Below are positions 34,138 through 43,558 of a stretch of DNA of 64,000 nucleotides, piece by piece. The DNA is from Geomonas sp. RF6 (GTDB lineage Bacteria > Desulfobacterota > Desulfuromonadia > Geobacterales > Geobacteraceae). The notes beneath the pieces are model-generated. The model was given only the letters and a program-made list of their open reading frames with translations. It was not told the DNA's origin and ran no database searches. A program made the position numbers and the translations under genes. Position 1 is the stretch's first letter; the number at the start of each line of letters is the position of its first letter. Where the stretch lies: contig NZ_CP087999.1 of assembly GCF_021044625.1 (NCBI RefSeq), positions 4,361,001-4,425,000 on the forward strand. Reading direction: 5' to 3'.

Positions 34138-34257
34138 GGAGTATTATGTGCTTGAAAAATCGCATGTTTACGCTTGTAATGCGTGTCGTTGCGGAGGAGT
34201 GTCAAAAGAGGGGAGGGGCTGGATCGAGGGGAGGGACGCGGAGACTTTCTAATCTGC

Positions 34258-34309
34258 CAAAAGGCAGGGCCGGCGGGGAGAGAATCGGCTCTCCGGGCGC
34301 CGGCCCTGC
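34258..34309 (-). terminator. Intrinsic terminator of the lipoprotein gene
   Basis: Perfect 12-bp stem GCAGGGCCGGCG/CGCCGGCCCTGC with a 22-base loop, followed on the minus strand by CCTTTT. It starts 23 bases after the stop at 34332. Upstream of it, 34138-34257 holds no recognised feature. Confidence 0.7.
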
Positions 34310-34331
34310 GCTAAATGACGGAACTTTTATC

Positions 34332-35561
34332 CTACTGGTACTGGACGTAGAACGGCTTGGGGGTCAGTTTGAGGACCTCCTGCGGGGTGAGGAGCGGATC
34401 CCCCTTCTTCGTGTCGTTGTGGTAGAAGAGCTTGAACCCGGTCAGTTCCACCGGCTCGGCGACGATGTAGTCCTTGTAGGAGTCGCGCTTCAGCCACGGA
34501 GCGCCCCAGCCGTCCATGTTCATGACGATCTGCACCTCGGGTCGCAGGGCAATCTTCCTGTAGTTGGTGACGCCGTTCCTGGTGAACCTGTGCACCGTCA
34601 GCACCTTCGGCGGGATGTGGTACTTCTGCACCAGGTTCTGGAGGTATTCGCTCACGTAGTTGATGTCGGCGGCGTCGTACGTTCCGATCTTGGAACCGGG
34701 GCGGGCACCGCTCTTGATCAGGTTGAACTCCGGGTCGATCCCCAGGTGCACGTCGGGGTTCTTGAGGAGCCACTCGAAGCGCGGCAGTATGGTGCGGATG
34801 TTGTCGTGCCCGGTCTGGATGTCGATGAAGAGGATCGCCCCCGCTTCCTTTGCCCAGCCGTATACCTGGTTCACCACGGCGTCCGGCATGATCATGCGGT
34901 ACTTTCCGGCCTTTCCAGGCTCGCCCTGCGCGACGACGGCGATGAGGTGCAGTGCCGGCTGGACCGGGACCCCCGGGTCCGCCGCTTCCCAGCGGGCCAC
35001 CTCGCGCTTCAGACGACGCAGCATGTCGTCTTTCTGGAACTCGCCGAGCGCCCCCATCCGTTTGGAGAGGGGATTGCCGTAGTAGGCGACGATTCGCTTC
35101 GACGGGAGGATGGCGCCCGGGAGCGGCTTCGGATACTTTACGGGCCAACCCTTCTCTTTCGCGAATTCGGGGTCCTCACCGGCGAGGAACTTCTTCCCCG
35201 GCTCCTTCGCCCCCTTCACGCCTGCCGCCTTCTTCTCGCTCGGTGTCGCGGCGGTACCGGTCGCCGCGGGTGCCGCGGCGGTCGCGGCAGGGGCGGTGGT
35301 GCCACCTGTCGCTGCTCCGGCGTTGTCGTCTGCCTCGTGGGGAGCCGTGGCAGCCGTTTGGGCGGTTGCAGCCGGTGCGGCCGGGGCCGGTGCGGCAGGA
35401 TTTGCGGTTATCACCGGCGGGGCGGCCGTGGCGCCGGGGGAGGCGGTGATCTTCTTCGCATCGATCTTGCGGTCGCCGCAGCCGGTAACGAGGAGCGGAA
35501 TAAGGCAGAGGAGGGCGATGCCGGCGGTTTTGTGGGTGCAAGCCGCGTGGGTAGGCTTCAC
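34332..35561 (-). CDS. Lipoprotein with Ala/Pro/Thr linker and TIM-barrel-like domain, unknown function
   Basis: 409 residues. Signal peptide with lipobox (LLCLIPLLVTGC), so it is predicted to be lipid-anchored. Residues ~30-130 are a low-complexity A/T/P linker. The C-terminal ~270 residues form a soluble domain: AYYGNPLSKRMGALGEFQ, LHLIAVVAQGEPGKAGKY, ILFIDIQTGHDNIRT, VHLGIDPEFNLI, VQIVMNMDGWGAPW. The alternation of strands and helices with conserved Asp/Glu/His resembles a TIM-barrel hydrolase, but no family can be named. It has its own terminator. Export to the envelope suggests a surface or periplasmic role. Confidence 0.72.
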   Translation of the reverse strand: MKPTHAACTHKTAGIALLCLIPLLVTGCGDRKIDAKKITASPGATAAPPVITANPAAPAPAAPAATAQTAATAPHEADDNAGAATGGTTAPAATAAAPAATGTAATPSEKKAAGVKGAKEPGKKFLAGEDPEFAKEKGWPVKYPKPLPGAILPSKRIVAYYGNPLSKRMGALGEFQKDDMLRRLKREVARWEAADPGVPVQPALHLIAVVAQGEPGKAGKYRMIMPDAVVNQVYGWAKEAGAILFIDIQTGHDNIRTILPRFEWLLKNPDVHLGIDPEFNLIKSGARPGSKIGTYDAADINYVSEYLQNLVQKYHIPPKVLTVHRFTRNGVTNYRKIALRPEVQIVMNMDGWGAPWLKRDSYKDYIVAEPVELTGFKLFYHNDTKKGDPLLTPQEVLKLTPKPFYVQYQ

Positions 35562-35880
35562 GTAAAGCTCCTTTTCAAATGTAGTGTGCCGGGGCGGGGG
35601 AAGGCGCGCAGAGGAGCCTCTGCCGTCGCGGCGCGGGTTCGATGAGGTTTTTGTTTAGCTGGTTTGATCGACGGCGACCCGGGAGGTCGGGGGGGACCTG
35701 CTGCAGGGGAGTTAACCTTGGTTCTGCTCCGTCATCATTAAAATCGCCGATTTGGCGGACTCATACTACCCTTTCCAAAGTGCCGGTGTCAATGGATGAA
35801 TATGTGCGGAGAAGGTGCGGAGGTGAGTGAACTCATTGGTGAAAGTTATACTTTCAACGTCGGCAGTGGCACACTGCCAT

Positions 35881-36300
35881 GTAGGCCGCAATAAGCGCTA
35901 GCGTTTCCGGCATTCGCTGCTTGCGGCTTCGTCTGCGGTGGACTGCCGGGAACGCTTGGCGGCTTATCCCGGCGTACCTTGGGTGGATTGCCGGGAAGGC
36001 CTCGCGGCTTATCCCGGCTTACGTTTGGTGGACTGCCGGGAACGCCTGGCGGCTTATCCCGGCCTACGTTTGGTGGAGTGCCGGGAACGCCTCGCGGCTT
36101 ATCCCGGCCTACGTTTGGTGGACTGCCGGGAACGCCTGGCGGCTTATCCCGGCCTACCTTGGGTGGATTGCCGGGAACGCCTCCCGGCTTATCCCGGCCT
36201 ACGTTTGGTGGACTGCCGGGAACGCCTGGCGGCTTATCCCGGCCTACCTTGGGTGGACTGCCGGGAACGCCTCGCGGCTTGTCCCGGCCTGCATGGACGC
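35881..36300. repeat. Array of eight 45-bp REP-like tandem repeats plus a degenerate inverted half
   Basis: Units begin at 35941, 35986, 36031, 36076, 36121, 36166, 36211 and 36256, each 45 bases. Consensus core is TGCCGGGAACGCC and GGCTTATCCCGGCCTAC joined by TSGC (S = C or G), followed by a variable STTKGGTGGA linker. Units alternate between two slightly different types. 35881-35940 carries a degenerate unit in the opposite orientation (GTAGGCCGCAATAAGCGC). Because 45 is a multiple of three, all three forward frames stay open; no gene is implied. The wider gap 35562-35880 has no recognised feature. Confidence 0.92.
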
Positions 36301-36311
36301 CGGTGGACTCC

Positions 36312-38192
36312 CTAGCTGTGCGTCAGCTTTTGCGCTTCGCTGCTTATCTCGGTCGTTACCTGTGACATCTGCTCGGTGGAACGGCTCACGTCCGTCACCA
36401 GCTGTGCGGTGCTGGCGAAGCTGGTGCAGGCGGCTTCCGCCTTTTGCCTGATCCTGCCGTACACGATCCTCAGCTCGTCGGAATACGGCTTTATCTTCGC
36501 CGCCTCCTTGCGGGAGGTCTCCGCGAGGGCCTTTACCTCGTTTGCCACCACGGCAAAGCCGCGCCCCACGTCGCCGGCACGTGCCGCCTCGATGGAGGCG
36601 TTCAGCGCGAGGAGGTTCGTCTTGTCCGCTATGTCCTCTATGGCGGTGGCGATAGGTGCGAACTTTTCCGTCGTCTCGCTGGAGCCCTGGACTTCCTTCA
36701 CGAGCTGCGCGAACTCCGCTTCCTGGCTCTGGAAAAGCTCCATCAGCGCCCTGGACATCTGTGCCACCGAGGCGTTGGTGGCGTCCATCTCGGTGAGGGC
36801 CGTGGTGACGTTCCCCGCGATGGCGATCTCGTCCTCCCGCCTGCTTTCGATGGTGCTTTTCAGCTCCTCTATCTGCTCCTTTTCCACCACGATCTGATGT
36901 TCCTTGTAGTAGTGGCAGTTCTCCGGCTTGTTCAGCCCGTTGAAAACGGCGGTGGCCATTCCCCTGCATTCCCCGTAGCCGCAGGCGCTGCAGTTGTACA
37001 GGTCGGCTTCGGAGAACTTCGCCATCCTGCGGTACACCTCGGAGAGCTCGCGCTCGCTCGGCTTTTTGAGCGTGTTGTTCCCTGACAGGTCGAGATAGCT
37101 CCTCTGGTACAGCCCCGGCTCCCAATACTTCTCCACCAGCTTCTTCAGGGCCCGCTTCCCCCGCGCGTTCGCGAAGGGGCCGCTCTTCCGGTGTCTCCCC
37201 TGCATCTCCTGGTTTCGCTTCTCGATCAGCTCCTCGACCTCGTCCGGAGACTTCTGCTGGTTCAGGGTCCCCGGCCCGCCGTTGCACCCCATCTCGCAGT
37301 TCAGGCAGTCGACCAGGAGCGGCGCGCTCCCTTTCTCTATCCCTTCCGTGAGCTTCTTCAGGTAGTGGTAGATCGTAGCAACCCCTTCGATCTTCCTGGT
37401 CACCAACCCGATCTCCGGTACCTCCCGGGATGCCGTGCGCAAAAGCCCTCCCGGGGTGGAGAAGAGGACGGCCCGCTCGGCGGGGGGATTGTCGTAGTCG
37501 AGGGGGGGGAAGTCGGCGAGCCTGATCTTCGAGGCGGCGAGATAGTCCGCCACGGCGCGGTAGGTGACATTGTAGTCGCCAAGACCGGTCTCCTCGAACT
37601 CCCGCTTCTTTGCGAGGCAGGGGGAGAGAACGGCGACCTTGTAGTTGCTGTACTGCGGGTAGAAGCGCTTGATCATCTTCACCGTGTGCAGCATCGGGCT
37701 GTCTGCGGGGGCAAGGTGCTTTATGAGCTGGGGACGGTAGATCTGGATGAAACTTACGATGGCGGGGCAGGGCTGGGCTATGACGGTGCGCGGCTTGTTC
37801 TTATCGATGTGCTCAAGGTAGCTCTTCACCGTCAGCTCGGCCCCAAAGCTCACGTCGAATATACCTTCCACCCCGAGTGACTTCAGCCAGCCGTTCAGCT
37901 GGAGGTATTCGCCGGGAAAGTTTGCCGCCACAGCCGGGGCGACGATCGCCACGATCCTCGCCCCCCCCTGCAGATCGCGCAGGAAGAGGTCGAAGTCGTC
38001 CAGCGGCAACCTGGCATTGTGGGTGCAGGCGGTAAGGCAACTGCCGCAGGCGATGCAGATGTCGTGGTCGATCTCCACGGCGTCGCCGCTGCCGTCGTTG
38101 CAGTACTTCACCGGGCAGGCGGTGATACAGGCGTGGCAGTTCACACACTTGTCACTGCTTACTTCGATAACCTTCGCCAGTTTCTTCTTCAT
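36312..38192 (-). CDS. Soluble [FeFe]-hydrogenase-like iron-sulfur sensor fused to a chemoreceptor signalling domain
   Basis: 626 residues, no membrane segment. Residues 1-60 are a two-[4Fe-4S] ferredoxin (C16, C19, C22, C26 and a second set from C46). Residues ~75-330 match the H-cluster domain of [FeFe] hydrogenases: AQPCPAIV (C142, where catalytic enzymes have TSCCP), [11 protein letters not shown] (C192) and [13 protein letters not shown] (C296, C299, C303). A further cysteine cluster CSACGYGEC (401-409) and C426 follow. Residues ~440-626 are a methyl-accepting chemotaxis domain with the hairpin [20 protein letters not shown]. It is probably a sensory, not catalytic, hydrogenase relative that controls a CheA-type pathway in response to H2, redox or CO. 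The start follows a GGGGGG site. Confidence 0.88.
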   Translation of the reverse strand: MKKKLAKVIEVSSDKCVNCHACITACPVKYCNDGSGDAVEIDHDICIACGSCLTACTHNARLPLDDFDLFLRDLQGGARIVAIVAPAVAANFPGEYLQLNGWLKSLGVEGIFDVSFGAELTVKSYLEHIDKNKPRTVIAQPCPAIVSFIQIYRPQLIKHLAPADSPMLHTVKMIKRFYPQYSNYKVAVLSPCLAKKREFEETGLGDYNVTYRAVADYLAASKIRLADFPPLDYDNPPAERAVLFSTPGGLLRTASREVPEIGLVTRKIEGVATIYHYLKKLTEGIEKGSAPLLVDCLNCEMGCNGGPGTLNQQKSPDEVEELIEKRNQEMQGRHRKSGPFANARGKRALKKLVEKYWEPGLYQRSYLDLSGNNTLKKPSERELSEVYRRMAKFSEADLYNCSACGYGECRGMATAVFNGLNKPENCHYYKEHQIVVEKEQIEELKSTIESRREDEIAIAGNVTTALTEMDATNASVAQMSRALMELFQSQEAEFAQLVKEVQGSSETTEKFAPIATAIEDIADKTNLLALNASIEAARAGDVGRGFAVVANEVKALAETSRKEAAKIKPYSDELRIVYGRIRQKAEAACTSFASTAQLVTDVSRSTEQMSQVTTEISSEAQKLTHS

Positions 38193-38529
38193 GACCTGCC
38201 CCCCTGCTCATAGTCGTCCTCTGTTACTGATCGGTCTCCCTCTAGTAGGACTTTAGGGGGAAATCCCCACGCAGGTCTTCTTCAGGGGAGGGGGGGCGCA
38301 TCGTTGCAAAATTTTGACGCGTACCGAAAAAAGGTGGAGCCAAAGTATTGACTCCCCATCCTCCCTCCGCCCCCTGATAACCTGTAAATTCAGCGACTAC
38401 AGTGGTTCCGCCCCTTGGCACGCCCGTTGCTAATTAGGGTGTCGCGGTGGTGGCTCTCATTTAGCCGCGCGCCCTGCGGGAACGGCCATCGCTGGCTGCA
38501 GCACTCAATACCCCGCAATAGGACTGGAC
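38193..38529. other. Divergent intergenic region between the hydrogenase-like sensor and the EPS operon
   Basis: 337 bases. It contains the sigma-54 promoter at 38416 and an AGGGGGAAATCCCC-type palindrome (38254-38268) that could be an activator or other regulator site. An upstream enhancer site would be expected 80-150 bases before the promoter; I cannot identify it. Confidence 0.4.
38416..38431 (+). promoter_or_regulatory. Sigma-54 (RpoN) promoter of the exopolysaccharide operon
   Basis: TGGCACGCCCGTTGCT fits the -24/-12 consensus TGGCAC-N5-TTGC exactly. Transcription would start about 12 bases after the -12 element, leaving ~85 bases of leader before the ATG at 38530. This means that the operon needs an enhancer-binding activator. 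Confidence 0.8.
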
Positions 38530-41142
38530 ATGAAGAAAAGTTTTACTGCCGTTGCCTTAGCTCTTGTTACCTCTTTCACCAGCACCTCGATGGCCGCAAC
38601 CTTTCCTCCGGCTACGTCCCCTGCGCAAACGACCGCACTTTCCGCCTTCCCGGCGCAGCCCCCGCAGCTTCCCGCCGGCGCGTTGTCCGGCGCGGTTTCC
38701 GGTGCAGGGCTCACCCTCCGCTCCGGGGTGCCGAACCAGCAGCCGCAGAGCACCGTGCCTGCCGCGCGCCCTGAACCCGCCCCCCCGGTCCAGCCTCAGA
38801 CGCAGCCGTCCCAGCGAGGGTCCCAGGAGCAGCCCGTGGCGCAGGCGGGGGGGCAGGGGACCCCTGCGGAGAACGCGGCCTCGCAGCCCGAGCAGCGCTC
38901 ACCCCTCGAGCGCGCCCTTGCCGAGGACGTCCCCCGCAGCGACAAGGTCATGCAGTCGCAGCAGTTTCAGATAGGGGAGATCTCCCAGTTCGGCTACTCC
39001 TTCTTCCGTCCCGACAGCACCGGCTTCGCGCCCCAGACCGACGTCCCGGTCGGCCCGGAGTACGTCGTGGGGGCGGGGGACCGGCTGGTGGTGAATATCT
39101 GGGGCAGCTTCGACGGGAGCTACGAGCTCGAGGTCGGCCGCGGCGGGGAGATCGTGCTGCCGCGCGGAGGGGCCGTGAAGGTGGCGGGTCTTCCCTTCGG
39201 CTCCCTCCCCGATCTCTTCCGCGCAAAACTGGGGCGCACCTACCGCGACTTCCAGCTCAGCGTCACGATGGCGAAGACGAGGCTCATCAAGGTCTACGTG
39301 GTCGGGCAGGTCAATGCCCCCGGCGACTACACCGTAAGTTCCATGTCCACCCTCATAAACGCCCTCTCCGCCGCAGGGGGCCCCACCAAGAACGGCTCCC
39401 TGCGCAATATAAAGATCAACCGCAACGGCAAGGTGATAGACACGGTCGACCTCTACGACTTCTTCCTCAAGGGGAACAAGGGGCGCGACATCCGCCTGCA
39501 GCCGGGGGACACCGTGCTCGTCCCGGTGATCGGCCCCGTCGCCGGGGTCGCAGGGAACGTGCGGCGTCCGGCGCTTTACGAGCTGAAGGGTGAGCGGACC
39601 CTGAAGGAACTTCTCGAGCTCGCCGACGGCATCAACCCCACAGGGTACCTGCAGAGGGTCCAGCTTTCCCGGGTGCAGGCACACGCGAAGAAGGTGGTGC
39701 AGGACGTAAGCCTCGACCCCCAGCGGGGGAAAAGCGTGGAGCAGGTCACCGCCGGCATCGCGATCCAGGACATGGACATGGTGAAGATCTTCCCGATCGA
39801 CAACACCATGCGTGACTACGTGAGGCTCGAGGGGTACCTGCTGCGTCCCGGCGATTACGCTCTGGCGAAGGAGACGAGGCTGAGCTCGCTCCTTAAGGCC
39901 GCGGAACCCCTCCCGGAGTACTACGCAGCGGCGGGGCAGATCACCAGGCTCTACCCTCCCGACCTCCATCCGGAAATCATCTACTTCAACGTGGATCGGG
40001 CTATGAGCGGCGACCCGGAGCACGACCTCGCCCTTGCGGAGTTCGACAAGGTGAAGGTATTCGCCCGGTGGGAGATGGAGGAGCTCCCGACGGTGCGGGT
40101 GAGCGGCGAGGTGCAAAAGCCGGGGACCTTCCGCCTCTTCAACAACATGACGGTGCGCGACCTCCTCATGCAGGCCGGAAACGTGAAGGCTACCGCCTAT
40201 CTGAAGAACGCCGAGATCACGAGGCTCAGGCGCAGCGGCTCCGCGGTTACCTCCTACTCCGTAACGGTGGACCTGGCGAGCGTACTGAAAGGGGAGGGTA
40301 ACCAGAAGCTGGAGCCGTTCGACGAGCTGTACGTGCGCCGCATCCCCAACTGGGCGGAGGAGACGGACCGCTACATCACCCTCAAGGGGGAGTTCGTCTT
40401 CCCCGGTTCGTACCCCATCTACCGCGGCGAGCGGCTGAGCAGCGTCATCCGGCGTGCCGGCGGTTTTACCGACAAGGCGTTCCTGAGAGGGGCGAAGTTT
40501 TTGAGGACGCAGGTGCGGGAGCTGCAGCAAAAAAGGATGGACGAGATGCTGCAGCGCACCGAGGCCGAGCTTCTCAAAAAGCAGGGGGAGCTCTCCTCGC
40601 AGGCGAGTTCCAAGGAGGAGCTGGAGGCGACTAAGGCCTCCATCGAGTCGATGATGAAGTCGATCGACCTCCTGAAGGAGAAAAAGGCGGAAGGGCGCCT
40701 GGTGATCCACCTCAAAAAGCCGCAGGAACTGGAAGGGACCCCCTTTGACCTGGAGGCGAACGGCGGCGACGTCATCGAGGTCCCCTCCGACCCGCAGACC
40801 GTCTCCGTGCTGGGGCAGGTATTCAACCCCACGAGCTTCGTGTACACCCCCGGCGACAACGTCCAGGCGTACCTGAAGCGGTCCGGCGGGCTGACCCGCG
40901 AGGCCGAGACGAGGGACATCTACCTCATAAAGGCGGACGGCAGCGTCGTCAGCCGTCAGAGCTCGGGGGGCGGTTTCCTGGGCTTCGGCGGCTTCCTCTC
41001 CAAGGCACTCGACTCCGGCGACACCGTAGTCGTGCCGCAACGGATGGAGAAGGTTGCCTGGATGCGGGACCTGAAGGACATCGCCACCATCCTCGGCCAG
41101 ATCGCGGTGACGGCGGGGGTCGTTCTGGCAGCCGGGCTGTAG
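38530..41142 (+). CDS. SLBB-type polysaccharide export protein (Wza-like)
   Basis: 870 residues, much longer than Wza (~380). Signal peptide KKSFTAVALALVTSFTSTSMA without a lipobox Cys. A Pro/Gln-rich linker (~25-140) is followed by a poly_export domain (PEYVVGAGDRLVVNIWG) and several SLBB domains (VVGQVNAPGDYTV, VAGNVRRPALYEL, RLEGYLLRPGDYAL, VSGEVQKPGTFRL, LKGEFVFPGSYPI, VLGQVFNPTSFVY). A coiled-coil segment lies near residues 660-720. The C-terminus ends in a hydrophobic helix. It should form the outer-membrane/periplasmic export channel. First gene of the operon, 46 bases before the dehydrogenase gene. Confidence 0.92.
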   Translation: MKKSFTAVALALVTSFTSTSMAATFPPATSPAQTTALSAFPAQPPQLPAGALSGAVSGAGLTLRSGVPNQQPQSTVPAARPEPAPPVQPQTQPSQRGSQEQPVAQAGGQGTPAENAASQPEQRSPLERALAEDVPRSDKVMQSQQFQIGEISQFGYSFFRPDSTGFAPQTDVPVGPEYVVGAGDRLVVNIWGSFDGSYELEVGRGGEIVLPRGGAVKVAGLPFGSLPDLFRAKLGRTYRDFQLSVTMAKTRLIKVYVVGQVNAPGDYTVSSMSTLINALSAAGGPTKNGSLRNIKINRNGKVIDTVDLYDFFLKGNKGRDIRLQPGDTVLVPVIGPVAGVAGNVRRPALYELKGERTLKELLELADGINPTGYLQRVQLSRVQAHAKKVVQDVSLDPQRGKSVEQVTAGIAIQDMDMVKIFPIDNTMRDYVRLEGYLLRPGDYALAKETRLSSLLKAAEPLPEYYAAAGQITRLYPPDLHPEIIYFNVDRAMSGDPEHDLALAEFDKVKVFARWEMEELPTVRVSGEVQKPGTFRLFNNMTVRDLLMQAGNVKATAYLKNAEITRLRRSGSAVTSYSVTVDLASVLKGEGNQKLEPFDELYVRRIPNWAEETDRYITLKGEFVFPGSYPIYRGERLSSVIRRAGGFTDKAFLRGAKFLRTQVRELQQKRMDEMLQRTEAELLKKQGELSSQASSKEELEATKASIESMMKSIDLLKEKKAEGRLVIHLKKPQELEGTPFDLEANGGDVIEVPSDPQTVSVLGQVFNPTSFVYTPGDNVQAYLKRSGGLTREAETRDIYLIKADGSVVSRQSSGGGFLGFGGFLSKALDSGDTVVVPQRMEKVAWMRDLKDIATILGQIAVTAGVVLAAGL

Positions 41143-41188
41143 CGACAGGAATGAAGGAAACAAATACAGAAAGAAGGGGCTACTCAGC

Positions 41189-42469
41189 ATGAAACGCAAA
41201 ATCTCCGTCATAGGCCTTGGCTACGTCGGACTCCCGGTGGCGGTCGCCTTCGGGAAGTCGGCGCGCACGGTCGGTTTCGACATCAACGCAGAGCGGGTAA
41301 AGGAGCTGCGTGACGGCTACGACCGCACCGGCGAGGTCACTGCCGAGGATCTCCAGGCGGCGGATCTCTGGTACACCGACAGCATCGACGAGCTTCGCTC
41401 GGCCGACTTCCACATCGTCGCGGTGCCGACCCCGGTGGACGAGGCGAACCAGCCGGACTTAACGCCGATGCTGCGGGCCTCCGAGACGGTGGGGCGCGCG
41501 GTGAAGCCGGGCGACATCGTGGTGTACGAGTCGACGGTCTACCCCGGGGTCACCGAGGAGGAGTGCGTACCGATCCTGGAGCGCGTCTCGGGGCTTACCT
41601 GCGGCCGCGACTTCAAGGTCGGCTACTCCCCGGAGCGCATCAACCCGGGGGACAAGGAGCACACCTTCACAAAGATCAAGAAGGTCGTCTCCGGGCAGGA
41701 TGCCGAGACGCTGGAGATCGTGGCGGGGGTCTACGAGTCGGTGGTCTCCGCCGGCGTGCACCGCGCCTCCAGCATCAAGGTCGCCGAGGCGGCGAAGGTC
41801 ATCGAGAACACCCAGCGCGACCTGAACATCGCGCTCATGAACGAGCTCGCCATCATCTTCGACCGGCTGGGGATCGACACCGGTGAGGTCCTCGCCGCGG
41901 CGGGGAGCAAGTGGAACTTTCTCCGCTTCACGCCGGGGCTGGTGGGAGGTCACTGCATCGGGGTCGACCCTTACTACCTCACCCACAAGGCGGAGAAGGT
42001 CGGCTACATCCCCCAGGTGATCCTCGCCGGGCGCAGGATCAACGACGGCATGGCGAGATTTGTGGCGCAGCGCACCATCAAGGAGATGATCAAGGCGGGG
42101 CACTGCATCAAGGGGGCGCTGGTCACCGTGCTCGGCCTCACCTTCAAGGAGAACTGCCCCGACCTCAGGAACTCCAAGGTGGTGGACATCATCGACGAGC
42201 TCAGGGACTACGACGTCACCGTCCAGGTTCACGACCCCCTCGCCGACCCGGCCGAGGCGCTCCACGAGTACGGGGTGGAACTCACCCCCTTCGACTCTCT
42301 TGCCCCCGCTGCCGCCGTGGTGGCTGCGGTCTCGCACAGCAGTTACCTCGCCCTCGGCGCTGCCGAGCTCTCCTCTCTCCTCACCGAGGGCGGGGTCCTC
42401 ATCGACGTCAAGGGGAGCTACCCGCGCGAGGCGATGCGGGGGGCGGGTATCGAGTGCTGGCGCCTGTAG
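41189..42469 (+). CDS. tviB: Nucleotide sugar dehydrogenase, TviB/WbpA-type
   Basis: 426 residues. N-terminal NAD-binding [12 protein letters not shown], the [13 protein letters not shown] segment, central [11 protein letters not shown], the catalytic-Cys region [14 protein letters not shown], and C-terminal [17 protein letters not shown]. The best match by pattern is the UDP-N-acetylglucosamine/galactosamine 6-dehydrogenase group, which makes UDP-HexNAcA. With the following epimerase it gives a Vi-antigen-like UDP-GalNAcA precursor. The substrate is inferred from that pairing. It is 25 bases before the epimerase gene. Confidence 0.9.
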   Translation: MKRKISVIGLGYVGLPVAVAFGKSARTVGFDINAERVKELRDGYDRTGEVTAEDLQAADLWYTDSIDELRSADFHIVAVPTPVDEANQPDLTPMLRASETVGRAVKPGDIVVYESTVYPGVTEEECVPILERVSGLTCGRDFKVGYSPERINPGDKEHTFTKIKKVVSGQDAETLEIVAGVYESVVSAGVHRASSIKVAEAAKVIENTQRDLNIALMNELAIIFDRLGIDTGEVLAAAGSKWNFLRFTPGLVGGHCIGVDPYYLTHKAEKVGYIPQVILAGRRINDGMARFVAQRTIKEMIKAGHCIKGALVTVLGLTFKENCPDLRNSKVVDIIDELRDYDVTVQVHDPLADPAEALHEYGVELTPFDSLAPAAAVVAAVSHSSYLALGAAELSSLLTEGGVLIDVKGSYPREAMRGAGIECWRL

Positions 42470-42494
42470 CACGGCGGGGAAAGGGGGAAAGGGA

Positions 42495-43538
42495 ATGACT
42501 GCGTTTGAGAAAGTACAGGAGGGGCTGCGCCGCGCCCCGAAGAAGTGGGTGGTCACCGGGGTGGCGGGATTCATCGGTTCCAACCTGCTGGAAAAACTCC
42601 TGGAGCTTCGCCAGGAGGTGGTGGGGCTCGACAACTTTTCCACGGGGAAGAGGGAGAACCTGGAGGAGGTGCGCGCCCTGGTTGGGGAGGAGAAGTGGCG
42701 CCGCTTCCACTTCATCGAGGGTGACATAAGAGAGCCTGCAGATTGCGAAAGGGCCTGCGCCGGCGCAGATTTCGTGCTGCACCAGGCCGCCCTCGGCTCG
42801 GTCCCCCGCTCACTGGAGCGCCCCGGCGACACGAACGACAACAACGTCACCGGAACGCTCAACATGCTGACCGCCGCGCGCGACGCGCGGGTCGGCTCCT
42901 TTGTCTATGCCTCGAGCTCGTCGGTGTACGGCACGCACCCGGCGCTGCCGAAGTTCGTGGAGACACTGGGGGAGCCGCTGTCGCCGTACGCGGTAAGCAA
43001 GTACGTCTGCGAGCTCTACGCCGCGCAGTTCTCCCGCCACTACGGACTGTCGTGCACCGGGCTTCGCTACTTCAACGTCTTCGGCGCCAGGCAGGACCCG
43101 GACGGGCCGTACGCCGCGGTGATCCCCCGGTGGGTCGCCACCATGATGGCGGGGGAGCCGGTCTTCATCAACGGCAGCGGGGAGACGAGCCGCGACTTCT
43201 GCTACGTGCAGAACGTGGTGCAGATGAACCTCCTGGCGGCGACGGCAGCGGGGGAGGGGGCGAACCGCGTGTACAACGTCGCGCTGAACGACCGCACCGA
43301 CCTGAACCAGCTCTTCGACATGCTGCGGCGCCGCCTCGCTCCGCGCTTCCCGCACCTGGAGAACTTTTGCCCCACCTACCGCGACTTTCGGGCCGGCGAC
43401 GTCCTTCACTCGCAGGCGGACGTCTCCGCCGCGGTGCGCCTCCTGGGGTACGCGCCGACCCACGGTATCGAAGAGGGGCTAGACGCCGCGCTTTCGTGGT
43501 ACGTGGCTCGCGCCGGCGGGGCCGGGCTCTCCTGCTGA
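42495..43538 (+). CDS. tviC: NAD-dependent UDP-sugar 4-epimerase, TviC/WbpP-type
   Basis: 347 residues of the extended SDR group. Cofactor motif [17 protein letters not shown], then the SSSVYGTHP segment, and the catalytic YxxxK ([13 protein letters not shown]). The N-terminal [19 protein letters not shown] extension is characteristic of WbpP/TviC UDP-GlcNAc(A) C4-epimerases. The ATG at 42495 follows AAAGGGGGAAAGGGA. It acts after or before the TviB-like dehydrogenase to make UDP-N-acetylgalactosaminuronic acid or a related sugar for the polymer. Confidence 0.9.
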   Translation: MTAFEKVQEGLRRAPKKWVVTGVAGFIGSNLLEKLLELRQEVVGLDNFSTGKRENLEEVRALVGEEKWRRFHFIEGDIREPADCERACAGADFVLHQAALGSVPRSLERPGDTNDNNVTGTLNMLTAARDARVGSFVYASSSSVYGTHPALPKFVETLGEPLSPYAVSKYVCELYAAQFSRHYGLSCTGLRYFNVFGARQDPDGPYAAVIPRWVATMMAGEPVFINGSGETSRDFCYVQNVVQMNLLAATAAGEGANRVYNVALNDRTDLNQLFDMLRRRLAPRFPHLENFCPTYRDFRAGDVLHSQADVSAAVRLLGYAPTHGIEEGLDAALSWYVARAGGAGLSC

Positions 43539-43558
43539 GAGATTCGCGGGAGCAGAGA

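Noticed and set aside
34131-35645. 504-residue plus-strand gene
   Set aside because: It is antisense to a convincing lipoprotein gene with lipobox and terminator.
35941-36300. CRISPR array
   Set aside because: Units are directly adjacent with no unique spacers, and no cas gene is present.
35921-36451. A 176-residue repeat protein of WTAGNAWRLIPAY units
   Set aside because: It is the translation of a 45-bp non-coding REP array; all three forward frames are open and the DNA core matches palindromic elements elsewhere.
38899-41211. Long antisense reading frame over the SLBB exporter gene (also 25519-27819, 22576-24381, 30334-32178, 34131-35645)
   Set aside because: Such frames arise from high-GC codon bias on the opposite strand; none shows a domain or a ribosome site.
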